Below are positions 15,914 through 23,801 of a stretch of 64,000 nt of DNA, piece by piece. Under the pieces are notes generated by a model, which worked only from the letters and a program-made list of their open reading frames with translations, was not told where the DNA came from and searched no databases. The stretch's first letter is position 1. Each line of letters starts with the position of its first letter. A program made the position numbers and the translations under genes. Source of the stretch: DATBGO01 sp036558005 (lineage in GTDB: Bacteria > Actinomycetota > Actinomycetes > Streptosporangiales > Streptosporangiaceae); assembly GCA_036558005.1 (NCBI GenBank), contig DATBGO010000212.1, positions 15,661-79,660 on the forward strand, read 5' to 3'.

Positions 15914-17019
15914 CAGCTCCGTGGATAAGCCGGGGTGGCCGGGGTGAAGTAGCGCTGGTCAAGTAGCTGGCCGAACGCTGAGGTGGCCGGCGGGTTGCTG
16001 GTCAGCAGCTGCCCCGGGCCGTCGGCTCCCTGTGAGTCGAAGTAGGCGAGCGCCTTGATCTGGGGATGCAGGCGGACCATCGCGCCCACCTGGGCCAGCC
16101 ATCCGGCCCAGCCGGACTTGTCGCCGCTGACCCCGAATTCGCCGATGATGATGGGCTTGGGGTGCGCGGAAGCCCAGTGCATGAAGCCAGACAGTACATT
16201 GCTGAGCGGCACTGAGGGCGTAGGCGAGTACGCGTCGGCGCAGATCCAGTTGACTTCCTGGTCGCCAGGGTAGTAAGCAGCCGCTCTGCCCGTCTTGAAC
16301 CCCCACGCGGTGGGGCACCAGACCCAGGAGACGTTCGTCGCGCCTGCCGAGCTGAAGATGGCCCGCATGTGCTTCCAGGCGGCGACGTAGTCGGCCGGGG
16401 AGTGCATCGCTGACTGCAGGTCGGGCCGGTCCATCTCGTGCCGCCACTCCAGCAGGACCGGGCGGCCCATGGCCTTGAGCGCGAGCGCGCGGGCCCGGAT
16501 CATCGCGTCGTAGTTGCCGTCGATGATCTGCGTGGTGCTCGGCTCCCCGCCCCAGGTCAGCAGCAGCACCTGCCCGTTGCCGGCGAAGTAGCTGTCGGCC
16601 GGGCTGGGGAACTTGCTGGCCCACGGGTGGTAGACGTGCACCAGGCTCAGCCGGTGGCCGATCTGGCCCTGGAAGGTCTGGACCGCCTGGATCTGGTCCG
16701 CGGCGGTGTACTTGGCTGGCCTGACGTAGGCGCCGAGCAGCGCCCCGGCGGCCGGCACCAGCGGGCCGGGGTACCCCAGGGTGGCGGGCGGCGGGGCGGC
16801 ACGGTGCCGGCGGTGCGGGTGCGGCCTGGGCTTGCGGGTCTTGCCGGGGGTGGGAGACGGGGAGCTGGGCGGCGCGGCCGGCGTCGTGACCGGCGGCGGC
16901 GCCGCGGCGCTGGTGCTGGCCTGCGGGGCGGGCCGGAGCGCGTTGACGGTGAGCACGCTGCCGGCCGCGAGGGCGATGACGGCTGCCCCGGTCAGCAGCC
17001 AGGTGCGGCGGGCGATCAT
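15913..17019 (-). CDS. GH26-like glycoside hydrolase, secreted or membrane-anchored
   Basis: The protein has 368 residues. A hydrophobic N-terminal signal/anchor (about 7-28) is followed by a Pro/Ser/Thr and His/Arg-rich linker (30-80). A TIM-barrel domain then carries LLEWRHEMDR (acid/base E195) and IIIGEFGVSG (nucleophile E294), the two glutamates expected in GH26 mannanase-like enzymes. WVWCPTAWG and PGDQEVNWICADAYSP also fit. It probably trims or releases the glycan made by this operon. Its ATG overlaps the stop of the upstream small gene by 4 nt. The true substrate is unknown. Confidence 0.85.
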   Translation of the reverse strand: MIARRTWLLTGAAVIALAAGSVLTVNALRPAPQASTSAAAPPPVTTPAAPPSSPSPTPGKTRKPRPHPHRRHRAAPPPATLGYPGPLVPAAGALLGAYVRPAKYTAADQIQAVQTFQGQIGHRLSLVHVYHPWASKFPSPADSYFAGNGQVLLLTWGGEPSTTQIIDGNYDAMIRARALALKAMGRPVLLEWRHEMDRPDLQSAMHSPADYVAAWKHMRAIFSSAGATNVSWVWCPTAWGFKTGRAAAYYPGDQEVNWICADAYSPTPSVPLSNVLSGFMHWASAHPKPIIIGEFGVSGDKSGWAGWLAQVGAMVRLHPQIKALAYFDSQGADGPGQLLTSNPPATSAFGQLLDQRYFTPATPAYPRS

Positions 17020-17282
17020 GCCCTAACCTGGCCGGGGCCGTCGCCGAAGGCCGGGAAATGCCCGGTGAAAATGAGTGAGAGCGCCGAAACGGCCGGTATC
17101 AGGGAGAAAGTCAGCAGCGCTCTTGCGGTAATCCGGCCAGTGCCCCGTACTGTCCGCTTATAACCCGCTTCCGGAGCATATTCCCGTGGCCGGACGGGCG
17201 CGCCCGGCGCCGTCAGCACGGCGAAGAGCCCGGCAGCGGCGCCGGTCCAGGGCAGGCCGTATCTCGTGAGCGGTCTGGGCAT
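17016..17282 (-). CDS. Small membrane protein, unknown function
   Basis: This 88-residue protein has two hydrophobic segments (about 11-26 and 55-75) separated by a basic stretch. It matches no family I recognise. Its TGA overlaps the ATG of the GH26-like gene by 4 nt, the coupling seen throughout this operon, which argues that it is translated. No clear ribosome site precedes the ATG. A TAAAAT box ends 7 nt upstream, so a leaderless mRNA is likely. It could help the next gene product at the membrane, but that is a guess. Confidence 0.6.
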   Translation of the reverse strand: MPRPLTRYGLPWTGAAAGLFAVLTAPGAPVRPREYAPEAGYKRTVRGTGRITARALLTFSLIPAVSALSLIFTGHFPAFGDGPGQVRA

Positions 17283-17288
17283 GCCGAG

Positions 17289-17318
17289 ATTTTACCTAGA
17301 TAACGACAGTTATCTCGA
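17289..17318 (-). promoter_or_regulatory. Internal operon promoter with palindromic operator
   Basis: Read on the minus strand, TCGAGA (17313-17318) and TAAAAT (17289-17294) are separated by 18 nt and resemble a sigma-70-type promoter. A perfect palindrome AGATAAC-GACA-GTTATCT (17298-17315) overlaps the -35 and the spacer. The patch is strikingly A+T-rich for this genome. The expected start point falls on the ATG of the small gene. The protein bound is unknown. Confidence 0.6.
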
Positions 17319-17328
17319 TGGAATGTGA

Positions 17329-19056
17329 TTATTCCGGAGTGCCCCGAGCCGGCACCGGAAGGCGGCGGATGAGGAACGAGAATCCCGGCATCACCGACAG
17401 CTGAAGCGCCTCGCTGAACCACCACATGCCCGCCAGCATGACCACCGCGCCAGCCGCCCCGGCGCCCACCGCGACCGCGGCGCTGGCGCCGAGCGCGGCC
17501 CGCATCCCGAGCGGGAGCAGGCAGAAGCTGACCACCGACAGCAGCGCGGCGATGACGAACGCGCGGCCGAACGGGTGTACCCGGACCACCTTGGCCACCT
17601 GGGCCAGCGGCAGCAGGTTGGTGATCGCGATCGCGGCCGCCCAGCTGATGGCCGCGCCGGTGATCCCGTACCTGGGGATCAGCACCAGGTTGACCGCGAC
17701 GTTGACGCAGACGGCCAGCAGCCCGTTGCCCAGGCTCCAGCTGCTGCGCCCGGTGGTGGTCAGGACCATGTCGACCTGGCCGCACGCGGTCGCCACCAGC
17801 ATGGCGATACCCAGGATGGCCATGACGGTGGTGCCGGCCCGGTAGGAATGCCCGAAGATGGCCAGCACCTGCCCGGAGAACACCAGGGCCAGCAGGTAGA
17901 TCGGCCAGGTCAGGCAGACCAGCCAGCCGGTCGTCGCCTGGTAGACCGCGTTCGCGCCGCGCTTGTCGCCGATCGCGAACAGCTCGGTGAACCGCGGCTG
18001 GGCGGCCATGCTGATGGCCGCGTTGCCGAACTGCCCGGCCACCAGGAACCTGGTGGCCGCGGTGTAGACGGCGGCCGCCGCGGGCCCGAGGTAGATCCCC
18101 ACCAGGACGATGTCGAGCCTTTGGATGATGATCTGGGCCAGGGTGGCCAGCGCCCGCGGCGCGGTGAACCGCCAGAAGCCCCGCGGGTTGGCGTTGGCCA
18201 GCCCGGCCTTCGCCAGCGCGGCCGCCGGGCGCGCGGCCTGGCCGGCCGGCCTGCCGCGTCCGCGCCGCGGCCGCGGGCTGGCGTGCTTGCCCGGCGAATG
18301 CCGGATCTGCACCAGCCACAGCCCGGCCACCGCGGCGGCGGGGATGTACCCGACCGCCCACAGCGGCGCGAGCAGCGCCGCGCTGCCCATGGCGGCCGCG
18401 ACCAGCACGCCGGCCAGCTGCAGCAGGTTGCGGCCGATGCGGTCGACCGCGACGGTGGGCAGCATGTTCCGGTAACCGCGGCTGGCCCCGAGGAAGGTGT
18501 CGGTGAGCGCGGCGAAGGGCAGCGCGACCGCGAGCGCGCGCAGCGCCCCGGCCAGCGCGCCGGGCGTGGCCCCGTGCCGGGACAGGTGACCGCCGAGCAG
18601 CGCGTGCGCCAGCGGTCCCGCGGCGGCCAGCACCGCCGCCGCGACCAGCGCCGAGGCGATGGCCACCGGGATGAGGGCCGCCCGGAGCAGGGCGCCGATC
18701 CTGCGTTCCTCGCCGAGCGAGCGCAGCCGGGCGATGAAGTAGACCGCGCCGTTGTAGGCGCTGAGCCCGGACACCGACTCCAGGATGAGGAACAGCGACG
18801 TGGCGGTGAAGAACGCGCCGGCGATTGCCGGGCTGAAGTGCCTGGTGACCACCACGGTGACGCCGACGGTCGCGAACGCGGCCAGCCCGGCCCCGGCCAG
18901 GTTCAGCATGCCGCCGCGGGCGACCTCGCCGAGGTCCTGATGACGCTGGCCGGCCCGGCCTGCGGCGGCCGGCCGGACCGGCAGGGCTGCCCCGGCTTCC
19001 TCGCCGCCGTCGCCGTCCTGGCCCTGCTGCCAGCCCTCGTCGCGAGCCAGCGCCAT
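17329..19056 (-). CDS. Polysaccharide flippase (Wzx/MOP superfamily)
   Basis: This integral membrane protein of 575 residues has about 12-14 hydrophobic segments and would flip the lipid-linked repeat unit to the outer face. GGMLNLAGAGLAAFATVGVT opens the first segment. The middle holds a long basic cytoplasmic loop (about 240-290, Pro/Arg-rich). The second half includes RLDIVLVGIYLGPAAAAVYT, typical of the RfbX/MATE-like family. The ATG overlaps the TAA of the preceding sulfotransferase (TAATG). An N-terminal soluble stretch of about 45 residues is longer than usual. Confidence 0.9.
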   Translation of the reverse strand: MALARDEGWQQGQDGDGGEEAGAALPVRPAAAGRAGQRHQDLGEVARGGMLNLAGAGLAAFATVGVTVVVTRHFSPAIAGAFFTATSLFLILESVSGLSAYNGAVYFIARLRSLGEERRIGALLRAALIPVAIASALVAAAVLAAAGPLAHALLGGHLSRHGATPGALAGALRALAVALPFAALTDTFLGASRGYRNMLPTVAVDRIGRNLLQLAGVLVAAAMGSAALLAPLWAVGYIPAAAVAGLWLVQIRHSPGKHASPRPRRGRGRPAGQAARPAAALAKAGLANANPRGFWRFTAPRALATLAQIIIQRLDIVLVGIYLGPAAAAVYTAATRFLVAGQFGNAAISMAAQPRFTELFAIGDKRGANAVYQATTGWLVCLTWPIYLLALVFSGQVLAIFGHSYRAGTTVMAILGIAMLVATACGQVDMVLTTTGRSSWSLGNGLLAVCVNVAVNLVLIPRYGITGAAISWAAAIAITNLLPLAQVAKVVRVHPFGRAFVIAALLSVVSFCLLPLGMRAALGASAAVAVGAGAAGAVVMLAGMWWFSEALQLSVMPGFSFLIRRLPVPARGTPE

Positions 19057-19937
19057 TAGGTGCGCCAGCTTGGGGGGCGCCCGAGCCACCGGGCGAGCCG
19101 CTCGTCATAGGGCCGGAAGTGCTCTTCCAGCCGGCCGCGCAGCGAGCCCGGCATCGGCGCCCGCGGCCGCGCGTTGTGCTGCCCGAACCTGATCGTGTCC
19201 GCGGCTGGCAGGCCGAGGTAGGCCAGCACCTCGCTGAACTCGCGTTCTGGCGTCTCGAAGAACACCGCGCTGTCCACGACGTGGATCCGGTCGCGGCCCA
19301 CCAGCGCTTCCAGCCGTTCCAGCTGATCGATGTACTGGCCGCGGGTCAGGTAGGCCTGGTGCCGGTGCGCGGGCACCTCCGGCTGCCCGGCCGCGCTCAG
19401 CAAGGCCCCGGTGCCGGCCAGGCGGCTGGCTTCGAGTTCCAGGGCCCGCTCGAACGGCTCGGTCTCGAACCCGCGGGCGAGCTCGTGCGCGTGCGCGGAG
19501 TAGGCGCGCTCGACCGGGTCGCGCAGCGCCGCGATCAGCCGGACCGACGGGAGGTCGCGGGCGATGCGCTCGGGGGCGAGCGGGTGGAACATGTAGTACG
19601 GGCTTGACTCGCCGGTGATGACCCGCGATCCGGGCACGGCCAGCGGGAAGTGCCCCCGGTACCAGGACAGGTCGTGGTGGTAGGCGACGTCGAAGTAGTG
19701 GATGCCCTTGCGGCCGAGCGGCATCCGAACCCCGGGGTGCTGGCTGAGCGCGGTGAACAGCGAAGTGGTGCCGCACCGCTGCCCGCCGACGATGAGGAAC
19801 GAGGGGAGCACCCGGATCGGCGCGGTCCGCCTGCCCGCCGCCTGCCAGGCGGCACGGGCCGCCCGGTAGGCGGCGGACCTGCGGCGCGCGCCCTGCGCGG
19901 GATCGGCGGGGCGAGAGGTGGTACCCAGATCGGTCAT
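19056..19937 (-). CDS. Sulfotransferase (PAPS-dependent) 2
   Basis: This protein has 293 residues with the P-loop-like PAPS motif FLIVGGQRCGTTSLFTAL (48-64), the 3'-phosphate site RLIAALRDPVERAYSAHAHE (about 133-152) and a C-terminal RPYDERLARWLGR. This is the heparan-sulfate/NDST-like sulfotransferase pattern. It lies between the polymerase/kinase genes and the flippase gene, so its substrate is very probably the repeat unit. It differs clearly from sulfotransferase 1, which suggests two different sulfated positions. The ATG overlaps the preceding stop by 4 nt. Confidence 0.9.
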   Translation of the reverse strand: MTDLGTTSRPADPAQGARRRSAAYRAARAAWQAAGRRTAPIRVLPSFLIVGGQRCGTTSLFTALSQHPGVRMPLGRKGIHYFDVAYHHDLSWYRGHFPLAVPGSRVITGESSPYYMFHPLAPERIARDLPSVRLIAALRDPVERAYSAHAHELARGFETEPFERALELEASRLAGTGALLSAAGQPEVPAHRHQAYLTRGQYIDQLERLEALVGRDRIHVVDSAVFFETPEREFSEVLAYLGLPAADTIRFGQHNARPRAPMPGSLRGRLEEHFRPYDERLARWLGRPPSWRT

Positions 19938-21160
19938 GGCAAGGTCTCCACTGCGGTCGTCAGGGCGGGCAGCATCCAGATGTCTGGCCGTCCGAGTCTG
20001 GCACCAGCCAGGTCCTGCCGGTCGTGCAAATACCGCACGGCCAGTTCCAGGAAGTAGAGCGCGCAGGCCAGGGCGGCGGGCTGCGGCCCGGCCGCGACCG
20101 GCCCGACCAGCTGCGCCGCGGCGGCGAAGCAATCGCTGACCGCCGCGGCCGCATCCCGGCCGGAGGAGTTGATCAGGTGGTGCAGCTGGTAGTGCAGCGC
20201 GTCGAAGCCGGCCGGCACCCCGGTCTCGAACCGCTCCCAGTCCCAGGCCAGTACCGTGTCCTGGCGGACGGTGACGTTCGTCCTGGTCCAGTCGCCGTGC
20301 CAGCTGCCGAAGGTCAGCACGGCTGATCCGGACCGCGCGCCGACCCGCCCGGCCAGCGCGGTGAAGGCCGCGCCGCGTTCCCCCAGCGCGCCCAGCCGCC
20401 GCAGCAGGCCCAGCCAGTACGGACTGCCGGCCAGCGGCGCGCGATCCAGGCCGGCGATCGCCGCGACCTCCGCGGTGGCGGCCTGCAGCAGCCCGGCCGC
20501 GCCGCGGCGGGGCGGCCGCCCGGCCGCCCGCAGCGGGCTCAGCACCAGGATCTCGATGTCCCGCCAGCGGCCAGCGTGCAGGACCGCGGGGATGGTGACC
20601 GTCCGGGTGCCGGCCGCCGCCAGCCGGGTCAGCGCCGCCGCCTCGGCCCGGACCAGCGCGCTGGCCAGCCCGGTGGCGCCCACCTTCACGTAGCCGAGCA
20701 CCTCGCCGTCCCGGCTGAGCAGCTGGGCGACCGGTTTCGCGTTCGCCCTGGGCGGCCCGATCAGCACGCTGACCGTGACCTCCTGGCCCAGCACCTGCGC
20801 CAGGTGACTGCCCAGGCTCTCGCCTGCGCCGCTGACAGTGAGCCGGTCCGGCAGCAGCCACCGGGCCACCCCGGCCCGCAGCGACAGCCGCAGCAGCCCG
20901 GACAGTGCCGCGGCCCGCGGCGAGCGGTCCGGGTTGAACCCGGCGACCGCCGCCGCGGCGGCCCGGCCGGACCGCGGCAGGATGAGCCGGGGCTGGCGGG
21001 CGTCCGGCACGATCAGGTAGGTTTCCGCGGCGTCCGGCCGGGCCTGCCGCCTGGCGCCGATCCGCACGGTGGCGGGCGCCGGCCAGAGCTGCCCGGCGAC
21101 CTCACCCAGGTACTCAGCCCGGTTGGCCGCGGCGGGCCGGGGCGGGATGGTCGCGGTCAT
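19934..21160 (-). CDS. Phosphotransferase-like kinase (APH/choline-kinase fold)
   Basis: The protein has 408 residues. The second half shows a kinase-like site: VLGYVKVG with an ATP-binding lysine (K159), E173 in the alpha-C position, the catalytic loop WHGDWTRTN (D290, N295) and a metal-binding aspartate in AWDWERF (D307). All key residues are present, so it looks active. The N-terminal 120 residues are not recognised. It overlaps both neighbours by 4 nt in the polysaccharide operon. It may phosphorylate a sugar or a small alcohol for the glycan; aminoglycoside resistance is less likely here. Confidence 0.75.
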   Translation of the reverse strand: MTATIPPRPAAANRAEYLGEVAGQLWPAPATVRIGARRQARPDAAETYLIVPDARQPRLILPRSGRAAAAAVAGFNPDRSPRAAALSGLLRLSLRAGVARWLLPDRLTVSGAGESLGSHLAQVLGQEVTVSVLIGPPRANAKPVAQLLSRDGEVLGYVKVGATGLASALVRAEAAALTRLAAAGTRTVTIPAVLHAGRWRDIEILVLSPLRAAGRPPRRGAAGLLQAATAEVAAIAGLDRAPLAGSPYWLGLLRRLGALGERGAAFTALAGRVGARSGSAVLTFGSWHGDWTRTNVTVRQDTVLAWDWERFETGVPAGFDALHYQLHHLINSSGRDAAAAVSDCFAAAAQLVGPVAAGPQPAALACALYFLELAVRYLHDRQDLAGARLGRPDIWMLPALTTAVETLP

Positions 21161-22737
21161 CTGGCCGAACCGCCGTCGATCGCGGCCTGGCTGCCGGCCG
21201 GCGACAGCCAGCGCTGGCCGTACGGGCCCGCGGTAGCCCGGCGGTGCTGGTCGTTCTTCCACAGCAGTGCGTAGGCAAGCATGGTGCAGGTGAGCGGCGG
21301 TCCGATCGCGACGTAAGTCGTCATGAAGACGAACGTGAGCAGCAGCACCAGGACGCCCGCCATCCCGTACGCGCTCAGGTCCCGCCGGTACCGCCACCCG
21401 CCGTAAGCGAAGAAGCCCAGGTAGAACGCTGTCCCGGGGAACCCCACGCAGATCAGCAGCAGCCACAGCTGGCCGTTGCTGCCCACCGGGGCCTGACCGC
21501 AGGCGGGGCAGTTGGGCGTTGGCCCCACCGCGATCGAGCTGGGGCTGCCGACTTCCCTGCGGGTGTCGCCATACCCCAGGATCGGCGACGCGGCCGCGTC
21601 CTTGACCGCCATCGTGGACAGGCCGGACCTGATCTCGTCGCTCTGCCCGTTCGCCAGCCGCTGGCTGACCACCGCGGACAGCGGAGTGGCCGCGAGCACG
21701 ATGCCCAGCACCGCGGCCGCGGCGACCATCCCGCCCAGCGGCGCGAGCCTGCCGCGGGCGGCCATCCGCAGCGAGAGGTAGGCCGCCGACAGGCCGAGGC
21801 CGAGCCACATGCCCCGGTTCAGTGAGTACACGGCCGGGATGATGGCGACCACCAGCAGCCCGGCGGTGATCATCCGTTCCCGCCTCGACCCGTGCGACCA
21901 CCACCCCACGATCAGGAACGGCAGCAGCAGCGCCAGGCAGTTGCCCCAGGTGTTGGTGAAATCGAAGGGCGCCTTCGGCCTGCCGCCCGCCGCCTGGACG
22001 ATGTTCTGCACCTGGGCCAGGCCCGGGTGCATCGCGGAGGCGATCACCAGGTTGCTGCGGAAGCTGTGCGGCAGCAGGTAGAGCAGCGGCGAGGTGAAGC
22101 CGAAGTGGGGGGCGGCCATCGCCGCGATCCCGCCGGCCACGGTATAGATCGCCATCAGCCCCAGCAGCCGGGCCAGCCGCCGCCGGGGCAGCTCGTCCTC
22201 GGACAGGTTGCCCGCGTAGATCAGCAGCACCGTGATGCCCAGGTAGGTGAGCGTCCGGTCGCCGAAGGACAGCAGCCGGTTGGAGACCGCGCTGACCACG
22301 GTGTCGGGCGCGGTCAGCCCGAGCGTGGTCGCGCTCGCGACGGTGCACAGCAGGAACAGCAGCCACAGCGCGAAGCCAGGCGGCGAGGAGATGGGCCGGC
22401 CGTTGGCGCGCCAGGAGTACAGCCGCAACGCCATCGGCACCAGCAGGATGATCGGCATGTAGTCGGCCAGCCCGAGGGCCCACCAGAGCGGGTACAGCAG
22501 CAGGAAGCCGGTCACCGGCCAGGCCGCGCTCCAGCCCGGGCGGCGATGGCCGGTGCGCAGCCGGGCGGCCCGGCGGCGGGCGCTGGGCGGCGGCGCGGCG
22601 GGCTGCAGGGTGGCTGGGCTGGGGCCGGCCGCGACGCCGCCGCGCCGTGGCTGGCCGCGCCACGGCTGCCCGCGCCGTGGCTGCCCGCGCCGTGGCTGCC
22701 CGCGCCGTGGCTGGCCGGGCCGGACCCCGGTGCTCAT
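21157..22737 (-). CDS. O-antigen polymerase/ligase-like membrane protein (Wzy/WaaL)
   Basis: This is a protein of 526 residues with about ten or eleven membrane helices and one long outer loop (about 355-420, LSTMAVKDAAASPILGYGDT and CPACGQ). That is the layout of Wzy polymerases and O-antigen ligases. SLNRGMWLGLGLSAAYL matches the short conserved arginine segment of the family. The cytoplasmic N-terminus holds five GQPRR pentapeptides (residues 8-33). It should polymerise the repeat units after flipping. The start overlaps the DUF3048 stop by 4 nt. Confidence 0.87.
   Translation of the reverse strand: MSTGVRPGQPRRGQPRRGQPRRGQPWRGQPRRGGVAAGPSPATLQPAAPPPSARRRAARLRTGHRRPGWSAAWPVTGFLLLYPLWWALGLADYMPIILLVPMALRLYSWRANGRPISSPPGFALWLLFLLCTVASATTLGLTAPDTVVSAVSNRLLSFGDRTLTYLGITVLLIYAGNLSEDELPRRRLARLLGLMAIYTVAGGIAAMAAPHFGFTSPLLYLLPHSFRSNLVIASAMHPGLAQVQNIVQAAGGRPKAPFDFTNTWGNCLALLLPFLIVGWWSHGSRRERMITAGLLVVAIIPAVYSLNRGMWLGLGLSAAYLSLRMAARGRLAPLGGMVAAAAVLGIVLAATPLSAVVSQRLANGQSDEIRSGLSTMAVKDAAASPILGYGDTRREVGSPSSIAVGPTPNCPACGQAPVGSNGQLWLLLICVGFPGTAFYLGFFAYGGWRYRRDLSAYGMAGVLVLLLTFVFMTTYVAIGPPLTCTMLAYALLWKNDQHRRATAGPYGQRWLSPAGSQAAIDGGSAR
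22641..22715 (-). repeat. Five 15-bp tandem repeats in the wzy-like gene
   Basis: Five head-to-tail copies of CGCGCCGTGGCTGCC (+ strand, 1-2 mismatches) encode the Arg/Gln/Pro-rich pentapeptides near the N-terminus. The unit is a multiple of three, so slippage would change length without a frameshift. Confidence 0.9.
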
Positions 22738-23798
22738 CCCTGGCTCTTTCCGCTGGTGACGGCGCGGGTGCCGGGCGGAACCAGGATGACCCAGGTGCGG
22801 CCGGGCGCGAACTCAACCGGATCGCCTTTCGGGCTGGTGAAGTTCGTCAGGTCCCCGGCTCCCGGCTTGGTCCAGGTGGCGTGCACGGCCACGCCCTGCT
22901 GGCCGGACAGCGAGGTGACCGCGGTGCTGGACAGCACCACCGCCCGGCCGGCCCCGAGCACGCGCGCGCTCGGCACCGTGACCCCGGTCCGGTGGCTGAG
23001 GAAGACCTGCTTGTACGGGACGGTCTGGATGATCAGGTTCGCCACGCAGCCAGCGGGCGGGCCAGCGGTGACCTGCCAGCACCGGGACGCGGCGTCATAG
23101 CGCCAGCGCTGCGGCTGCTGCCCGGGGATGTCGATCCGTACCGAGGCTGGCCGCCAGGTGCCCGAGCTGGCCAGCTGGCGGCTGGTGACCAGGCCCTCGC
23201 CGCGGAAGGGGAGCAGCGCGGGCGGCGGGCTGGCGCGGCGCTGCCGCAGCCGGGCGGTATCGACCGTCAGCCCGGCGGCGCCGTCGCGGTAGAGCGCCGG
23301 GTGCGTGCCCGTGCCCATGTCGGTGACGTGCTGATGATGGAGCACGTCGATGAAGCCCGTCGTCCCGCCGGAGTACCCGACCGCGGCGTGCAGGACGCTC
23401 ACGATCATGCCGTCGGCTGGCCGGGTGCCGGTGACCGGCCCGGCGCTGGCGGCCTGCCTGGACTGGTACACCGCCAGGTACCGGATCGGCGAGCTGATCT
23501 CCTCATACACGACGTCAGCCTGGCTGAGCCCGGTCGGGTGGCTGCCCGCGATCGCCAGCGCCACCGCCGGGCGGCTGGCCACGTCGGCCGGCGCCGGCGT
23601 CCCGGTGAGCGGTGCGAACGGCCCGGTCTGGGCCGGGCTGGCGATACCCGCCGGCCCGGCCGGCGAGGCAGCGCGGACCCCGGGCCCGACGACATTCGGC
23701 GCGCCGCAGGAGGTGATCATCAGCCCGAGCGCCGCTGCCGTCACCCGCCGCGCGGTGCCCGTGCCGCCGCGCGCAGGAGTCCCAGACGTCGCGGCCAT
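22734..23798 (-). CDS. DUF3048 (YerB-like) lipoprotein
   Basis: This putative lipoprotein has 354 residues and the lipobox ITSC (Cys31) after a hydrophobic signal. The body has the DUF3048 signature (RPAVALAIAGSHPTGLSQAD, VVYEE, RYLAVYQSR, then YSGGTTGFIDVLHHQH) and a C-terminal domain with RTWVILVPPGT. YerB-like proteins are of unknown function at the cell surface. Here the gene is sandwiched between the chain-length regulator (3-nt gap) and the polymerase gene (4-nt overlap), which ties it to polysaccharide assembly or its anchoring. Confidence 0.85.
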   Translation of the reverse strand: MAATSGTPARGGTGTARRVTAAALGLMITSCGAPNVVGPGVRAASPAGPAGIASPAQTGPFAPLTGTPAPADVASRPAVALAIAGSHPTGLSQADVVYEEISSPIRYLAVYQSRQAASAGPVTGTRPADGMIVSVLHAAVGYSGGTTGFIDVLHHQHVTDMGTGTHPALYRDGAAGLTVDTARLRQRRASPPPALLPFRGEGLVTSRQLASSGTWRPASVRIDIPGQQPQRWRYDAASRCWQVTAGPPAGCVANLIIQTVPYKQVFLSHRTGVTVPSARVLGAGRAVVLSSTAVTSLSGQQGVAVHATWTKPGAGDLTNFTSPKGDPVEFAPGRTWVILVPPGTRAVTSGKSQG

Positions 23799-23801
23799 CG
23801 G

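Noticed and set aside
18980..19089. An earlier start (19089) for the flippase
   Set aside because: It would overlap the sulfotransferase by 34 nt with no ribosome site. ATG 19056 overlaps the stop as TAATG, which suits this operon.
19934..22816. One 960-codon minus frame read as a single protein
   Set aside because: Its C-terminal 408 codons are the kinase-like gene with its own ATG at 21160. The upstream part runs out of frame through the wzy-like gene.
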